From assembly GCA_947364365.1 (NCBI GenBank), contig CANASP010000003.1, forward strand, positions 62,001-126,000: a stretch of DNA of 64,000 nucleotides. The letters run 5' to 3'. Both the position numbers and the translations under genes were made by a program. The notes below the pieces were generated by a model. The model saw only the letters and a list, made by a program, of their open reading frames with translations. It did not search any database and was not told the origin of the DNA. Below are positions 60,801 through 64,000 of this stretch, piece by piece (position 1 is the first letter of the stretch; every line of letters begins with the position of its first letter). Origin of the DNA: an uncultured Alistipes sp. Lineage in GTDB: Bacteria; Bacteroidota; Bacteroidia; Bacteroidales; Rikenellaceae.

Positions 60801-61736
60801 GAGTGGCTGACCCGCCGGGGCGTCGCCGTCGTCCCGGTCGAGCCGCGCGAGGGGGAGCGGGTCGCCGCCGAGCTGCGCTTCGCCCTCCCGGCCCCGGAGA
60901 CGACGCTCCCCGAGACGGCGGCCGACCCGGCCGAGGCGGGCTTCGACGCGGCCTGCTACAACATCGCCGTGGTCGATCCCTCGCTCCACTTCCGCCCCTT
61001 CACCGCCGCGGGCGACGGCTGTGATTTCCGCCTGGTGCCCTGCGCCGATCCCCGCACGGTGCTCCGGGCCCTCGACGACTACCCCGTCGCAGCGGTGGTC
61101 TACGACGCCGAGGCCCCCGCGGGGCGCGACGAGGCCTTCCGCGAGGCGCTCCACAACGACCGGCGCCACGTTCTCGCCGTCGCCGTGTGCAACGCCCTCA
61201 CCGACGCCGACAAACGCGTATGCCTCCGCCAGGGGGCCGACATCTGCCTGGCCAAGCCCCTCTCCCCCGAGTTGCTCGCGGCCCAGATCGAGGCGCTGCT
61301 GCGCCTGCGGCGCCACACCGACGACATGCCGGCGCCCGCCGCCGCACCCGCCGTCTCGCTCATCGACGAGGCGCTGCGCCGGGACAAATTCTCGGCCCGC
61401 GTATGCGATTTCATCGACAGCCGGCTCGAAGACCCCGAGCTCTCGGTCGACGACATCGCCCAGGCGATGAACGTCAGCCGCGCGACGCTCTTCAACCGGC
61501 TGAAGACCACCATGAACACCACGCCCAACATCCTCATCCGCATGCTCCGGCTCGAACGCGCCGCCCGCATGCTCCGCCAGCCGGGCGTGCGCATTTCGGA
61601 GGTCTATTACACCGTGGGCTTCATCTCGGGATCCTACTTCGCCAAGCTCTTCCGACAGGAGTTCGGCGTCACCCCCAAGGAGTATTCCAACCGCTACGGC
61701 GGCGAGGAGACCGGCGAGACACCCTCCGACGAATGA
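57861..61736 (+). CDS. Hybrid two-component system regulator (HTCS), kinase half degenerate
   Basis: A 1291-residue one-protein sensor-regulator: signal 1-36, two Reg_prop beta-propellers (about 40-680), Y_Y_Y domain (about 690-760), one membrane helix near 768-790, a coiled-coil segment, an ATPase-like region (about 870-1010), receiver (about 1030-1150) and AraC helix-turn-helix (about 1180-1282). It would sense a PUL product in the periplasm. The linker after the membrane helix shows no H-box (HExxTPL) and the ATPase region lacks clear N and G boxes. The receiver keeps the phosphoacceptor Asp (VVYDAEAP) and Lys (AKPLSP) but lacks the usual second acidic residue (VVDPS) and conserved Thr (AVCNA). 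The AraC domain looks intact. Confidence 0.85.
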   Translation: MKKTQTRKGGGELRRSVHALCAVVALILGPTDRLSAQFRYYTTETGLPSNTVNTIYQDRQGFVWAGTISGLSRYNSLDFQDFDGQDNLLTGKNVYALCEPADSTLWIGSSEGLFALNRQHSTLRRIPIRVGDRIHETMIYRMKADERGNVWVGGYGQGLFRYDAAADQWKGYDLKSEKAVVSDILIGSDRAVWVLCMDRNIYRYNAGRDEFTAIPLVDRFTKRAIGEARCCCQDSFGDIWICDANADLFRLDLTTMTAVSATVRAPGSQITSRTLIEQTPGQLLVGTNLGLLAFDTAHRRYEWIDRGDRRQAGTLNDRFVHALMKDRDGGLWVGTYFGGIDYRPYDTEVVRAIYPSDGCGNIISSLSEMSDGRILVGSDDGGLSLYDPPTGSYERLTIDPDNRNLNIHSIFVDYRDIWVGTYGNGLYRLDTALGVVRHYGDDDVSTGDMNVYSIFRDPSEQLWIGTKRGICRYDAAGDRFERTVTVNDNCDILDICRTGDTLWFASQGGGVIRYDIATGRYASLLDEQPDSPSHATCLAQHDGRLYIGTMKGLYRLEGSSAEPCPSLPRDCVIKSLVADNSGLWITTDQGLFCYDSEERLRRFTAEDGFMSQSFSFNSAIRLSTGEILAGTDRGINAFHPKMLRETPLPRDLRVVITDFDAIDEKGRRSLSTDTGAIRIESDNASFSIDFVALNYRSPSKSRYRYRLAGHDDAWRTFTRDRNFRDVVYTDVEPGNYRFEVAAAAAFDEPFGPVTPLDIVVKRPLSHILRSGLLLAAAAALLAGTLLVFIRNGRLRYALKARRRESVRHRLYQNILEEIIREVNNTLEMQTLAARLDEGGQELPASLKSDFAILKNNILRLHRFIDERSAAYRRLASDQRSAVAELRSDLAPVVEAICTAYRGLAADCYGVEIDVRVSDRARTTRAAIDPTAMIHALTGLVDRMIDHADRRILLSLDATPEAFVVRIARDGDVRAGLPPVDEWLTRRGVAVVPVEPREGERVAAELRFALPAPETTLPETAADPAEAGFDAACYNIAVVDPSLHFRPFTAAGDGCDFRLVPCADPRTVLRALDDYPVAAVVYDAEAPAGRDEAFREALHNDRRHVLAVAVCNALTDADKRVCLRQGADICLAKPLSPELLAAQIEALLRLRRHTDDMPAPAAAPAVSLIDEALRRDKFSARVCDFIDSRLEDPELSVDDIAQAMNVSRATLFNRLKTTMNTTPNILIRMLRLERAARMLRQPGVRISEVYYTVGFISGSYFAKLFRQEFGVTPKEYSNRYGGEETGETPSDE

Positions 61737-61739
61737 AAA

Positions 61740-61777
61740 CACCGACGCCCGGACCTTTTTCGGTCCGGGCGTCGGTG
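61740..61777 (-). terminator. Terminator of the bactofilin-cupin run
   Basis: CACCGACGCCCGGACC and GGTCCGGGCGTCGGTG form a 16-bp stem. On the minus strand a TTTTC tract follows; it also ends the HTCS transcript. Confidence 0.75.
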
Positions 61778-61794
61778 CGAAATCTCCGCCGGCA

Positions 61795-62475
61795 TCACGC
61801 CGCGGCGAAGTCCCTCCAGAGGTTGTAGACGAGCAATGCGCCCCAGAGGAGCATGCCGGCCGCAGCGGCAAGCAGCGTGCCCAGCCGCCGCAGGCGCGTC
61901 TCCACGACCGGAGACGCCGCATCCGCGCCCTGACACGGCACGCCGTCGTAGCCCGCGACGGCCGCGCAACCCTCCCAGCGCGGACAGACCTCCGAGCAGG
62001 CGAAAGGCCACGGGATCGCCCCGCCCGAGCGGTCGCGGAGCTGCACCCCCACCGAACAGAAGTCGTAGCGGCCGAAGGACTTTCCGCGTGCGATGTCCCG
62101 CGAAACCAGCCCCACCCACTCCTGCAGGGCGGCATCCACCGGGAAGGTCATGAACGCCCGGTCGAAGAGAGCGTCCTCGTAGAGGTGGTAATGCCCGTCG
62201 CGGGGGCGGTACTCCAGCACCTCGGAGCCGGGCGCGACGACGCAGCGGCGCAGCCGGCGGCCGTCGATCGCCACGGCGCTCCCCTGCGTCAGCTCGTAGG
62301 AGAAGCTGCCGAAAGCCAGCCGCACACGGCCCGCGCAGCAGAACAGCGCCACATGGCGGCGCCGCGCGACCGCCAGCGAAGCCTCGCGGTCGGCACGCCA
62401 CAGCGTGAAGGGGCCCGAGGCACGGCCCCGGACCCATACGCGCCCTTCGGCGCCGCTATCCTTCGTCCGCGCCAT
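61795..62475 (-). CDS. Cupin-like protein with C-terminal membrane anchor
   Basis: A 226-residue protein. Residues about 15-110 look like the sensory cupin half of AraC-type regulators (VALFCCAGRVRLAFGSFSYELTQGSAVAIDG, then VLEYRPRDGHYH). A middle Cys-containing region has CSVGVQLRD and FACSEVCPRWEGC, and a single hydrophobic helix is near 203-218. No helix-turn-helix is present. It could be a membrane-anchored sensor or an anti-activator; the function is unknown. It lies 9 bp after the bactofilin stop, the last gene before a terminator. Confidence 0.6.
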   Translation of the reverse strand: MARTKDSGAEGRVWVRGRASGPFTLWRADREASLAVARRRHVALFCCAGRVRLAFGSFSYELTQGSAVAIDGRRLRRCVVAPGSEVLEYRPRDGHYHLYEDALFDRAFMTFPVDAALQEWVGLVSRDIARGKSFGRYDFCSVGVQLRDRSGGAIPWPFACSEVCPRWEGCAAVAGYDGVPCQGADAASPVVETRLRRLGTLLAAAAGMLLWGALLVYNLWRDFAAA

Positions 62476-62484
62476 CCCGCGTCG

Positions 62485-63201
62485 TCACTCCTCCGCTCCG
62501 GAAGTCTCGTCCGACGCCGCGACGTCGACCTCCTCGAACGAAATCTCCGTCTCGACCGTCGGCGTCGGCACGGCGACGACCGCCGGACGGACCGGAGGCG
62601 TTGCGGGACGCTCGCGGGAGATGGTGATCTGACCGTTCATCGACGCACCCTCCTCGACGCTCAGTCCCGCGGCCATGATGTTGCCCTGGATGTTGGCCTC
62701 GCGCTGGAGCGTGAGCGTGCCGCGGACCGTGATGTCGCCCTCGATGGGGTTGTTGATCCGGGCATGGGTGGCCGACAGGGCGCCCTTGATCTGGCTGTGG
62801 TCGATATGGAGCATCTCCGAGGCCGTCACATCGCCCTGGACCCCGCCGCCGCTGATCCGCACGTTCTTGCCCTTGACATCCCCCACGATCTCGCCGCTGA
62901 TCTCCACGTCGCCGCGGCACGTGACGTCGCCGCGGACCGTGCCCCGGATCACGATGGCCGTCTCCGAGAAGACGTTGCCCTCGATGACCAGCCCTTCGGT
63001 CAGGATGTTCATGTCGCGGCCGACGGGTGCCGACGGCTCGCGGACGGCAGCGGCGGGACGCACAGGAAGCTCCGCGGGCTCTGCGGCCGCGCGCTCGCCG
63101 ATCGTCGCGTCGGCGGCCTCGCGTTCGCCGCGCCGGCCGAACCGGCTCATGAAACCGCCCTTCTGATCCTGGGCAGCCGTCTCTTTCTTCGTTTCGTTCA
63201 T
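62485..63201 (-). CDS. Bactofilin
   Basis: A 238-residue cytoskeletal protein. A charged N-terminus (1-60) is followed by the bactofilin beta-helix with Gly/Val ladders: NILTEGLVIEGNVFSETAIVIRGTVRGDV, GEIVGDVKGKNVRISGGGVQGDV, then an acidic tail SFEEVDVAASDETSGAEE. Bactofilins polymerise into filaments that organise cell shape or envelope sites. There is no M23 peptidase next door, unlike many bactofilin loci; instead small membrane proteins flank it. Confidence 0.92.
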   Translation of the reverse strand: MNETKKETAAQDQKGGFMSRFGRRGEREAADATIGERAAAEPAELPVRPAAAVREPSAPVGRDMNILTEGLVIEGNVFSETAIVIRGTVRGDVTCRGDVEISGEIVGDVKGKNVRISGGGVQGDVTASEMLHIDHSQIKGALSATHARINNPIEGDITVRGTLTLQREANIQGNIMAAGLSVEEGASMNGQITISRERPATPPVRPAVVAVPTPTVETEISFEEVDVAASDETSGAEE

Positions 63202-63231
63202 TGTTCTATCGGTTTTTTGGTGAATAACTTG

Positions 63232-63423
63232 TCAGCGGTGGGTCATCCACCACAACGCCGCGACACCCGCGAGCCACACCGCGAGCCGCAGCCGGCGCAC
63301 CCAGCGCGCGCGACGGAGACGCCGCCGCTCCGCGCGGCCGACGGCCCACGACAGGCTCACGATGTCGGCATCGCGGCGGTAGTCGCGGTAAGCCGCGGAG
63401 GGCGGAGGGATACGGCGGTTCAT
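63232..63423 (-). CDS. Small single-pass membrane protein
   Basis: A 63-residue protein (MNRRIPPPSAAYRDY) with a strongly basic middle (RRRLRRARWVRRLRL) and one hydrophobic helix near residues 47-59 (LAVWLAGVAALWW), ending MTHR. It lies between the DUF1573 fusion and the bactofilin gene with short gaps. It may tether the bactofilin or a partner to the membrane; no family is recognised. Confidence 0.55.
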   Translation of the reverse strand: MNRRIPPPSAAYRDYRRDADIVSLSWAVGRAERRRLRRARWVRRLRLAVWLAGVAALWWMTHR

Positions 63424-63431
63424 GACGGCGG

Positions 63432-64000
63432 TCACTCCACGTTGCCCCGCACCACCAGCGTCGACGTGCGTTCGGTGCCCCCGACGTGGAGACGCACGCG
63501 GAGCGTCTTGCGGAAATAGCCCCGCTCCTTGGCCGTGAAACGGACCGTCACGGCATCCTCCGCACCCGCCGCGAGCGGCCGGCGCGGAACGTCGGCCTGC
63601 GTGCAGTCGCAGTTCGTCACGGCGGAGAGCACCACCACGGGGTCGGACCCGGCACGCAGGCCGAAGGTCGTCGTGCGCGTCTCGCCCAGCGGGATCGTCC
63701 CGAAATCGTGCTCCGTGCACAGCCACGCCGGCTCGGCGGACGGGGCGGCGGACGGGGCCTGCGCGGCCGAAACAGCGGCCGAGGCCGAGGCCGAGGCGGA
63801 GGCCGGAGCAGCAAAAGCAGCAGATGCAGCCGGAGCGGCCGCAGCGGCGCCGTAGAGCGACGCGGCCGTCAGCGGCCCGACGCGCCCGGCGAGATCCTGC
63901 GCGCGGACCCATGCCTCCAGCTGGTCGTAGCGCACGTCCTTCAGCAGCACGTGCTTCGTGCGGTCGAGCAGGTAGAGCGACGGCAACGACGGGAGGTCGT
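63432..64000 (-). CDS. Thioredoxin-like/DUF1573 fusion protein (partial)
   Basis: The C-terminal 189 residues of a protein cut by the window edge. The first visible part (DLPSLPSLYLLDRTKHVLLKDVRYDQLEAWV) matches the C-terminal strand and helix of a TlpA/DUF5106-type thioredoxin fold. Then comes a low-complexity Ala/Ser/Pro linker (about 65 residues, from GAAAAAPAASAAF), and a DUF1573 Ig-like domain (EHDFGTIPLGETRTTTFGLRAG, NCDCTQADVP, VTVRFTAKERG). Probably exported. A TTG near 63986 is not needed as a start because the frame runs on. First in the run with the bactofilin. Confidence 0.75.
   Translation of the reverse strand, partial: DLPSLPSLYLLDRTKHVLLKDVRYDQLEAWVRAQDLAGRVGPLTAASLYGAAAAAPAASAAFAAPASASASASAAVSAAQAPSAAPSAEPAWLCTEHDFGTIPLGETRTTTFGLRAGSDPVVVLSAVTNCDCTQADVPRRPLAAGAEDAVTVRFTAKERGYFRKTLRVRLHVGGTERTSTLVVRGNVE

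Larger units (their letters stand above)
41198..61736. other. Polysaccharide utilisation locus, predicted mucin O-glycan/alpha-Gal target
   Basis: Minus-strand genes from 57548 down: M60-like peptidase, six-hairpin glycosidase, GH97, GH110, GH97, sialate O-acetylesterase, then an 822-bp gap, SusC and SusD; divergent HTCS on the plus strand. GH110 and GH97 together point to alpha-linked galactose, the esterase to O-acetyl sialic acid, and the M60-like enzyme to mucin protein. Target inference is from family knowledge only. Confidence 0.75.

Noticed and set aside
57717-62135. A 1472-codon open frame antisense to the HTCS gene
   Set aside because: It mirrors the strongly GC-rich HTCS coding frame, has only repetitive Val/Ala/Arg/Gly content, and no domain signature.

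Overview
The window is a GC-rich stretch of a Bacteroidota (Bacteroidales) chromosome. The evidence is a SusC/SusD pair, a hybrid two-component regulator, lipoproteins with short lipoboxes, and repeated TAnnTTTG -7 promoter boxes in place of sigma70 sites. The combination of very high GC, a futalosine-type MqnA homologue, a GlsA/GlsB-like glycine-lipid pair and mucin-glycan genes fits a gut Rikenellaceae (Alistipes-like) organism. That placement is inference and no marker gene proves it. I saw no rRNA, tRNA, CRISPR array, transposase or integrase.

Left part (1-29.5 kb), mostly minus strand: a division and cell-wall run (rsmH, ftsL-like, ftsI, murE, mraY, the last cut by the window edge), with a divergent two-gene acyltransferase pair that looks like glycine-lipid synthesis. 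Then come pth-rplY, an M13 peptidase lipoprotein, and an AT-rich patch (about 12.0-13.24 kb) with a small membrane protein and a secreted lipoprotein, unlike everything around it. After pgk there is one long minus-strand gene train (25.1 to 14.7 kb), largely coupled by ATGA overlaps: flippase, cyclophilin lipoprotein, DNA polymerase III delta-prime, folK, envelope lipoproteins, an outer-membrane beta-barrel, rbfA, a LolC/E-type permease and a DUF4296-type lipoprotein. A glutaminase-A-type lipoprotein, corA and a shortened mqnA follow.

Middle (29.5-38.4 kb): a plus-strand cluster of nine phage-type genes (two tail- or adsorption-like proteins, a small helix-turn-helix protein, ClpP-type protease, capsid, portal, DUF6712-like connector, holin, P5-like lysin). 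No terminase, integrase, major tail or tape-measure gene is visible. All nine frames are open and most overlap by a few bases. The leader carries a strong promoter and an array of DnaA-box-like repeats at one-helical-turn spacing. comEC and an RNA/THUMP-like methyltransferase lie immediately downstream.

Right part (41.2-61.7 kb): a polysaccharide utilisation locus with SusD, SusC, a sialate O-acetylesterase, two GH97 enzymes flanking a GH110 alpha-1,3-galactosidase, a six-hairpin glycosidase of unclear family, and an M60-like metallopeptidase. A divergent hybrid two-component regulator (HTCS) follows, with a kinase half that looks degenerate. Together these suggest release and import of alpha-galactose-capped, O-acetyl-sialylated mucin O-glycans. 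Sets of direct repeats at exact 20-bp spacing lie upstream of susC and between the enzyme operon and the regulator, and are candidate regulator sites.

The right end (61.8-64 kb) holds a minus-strand run: a thioredoxin-like/DUF1573 fusion (cut by the edge), a tiny membrane protein, a bactofilin, and a cupin-like protein with a C-terminal membrane anchor.
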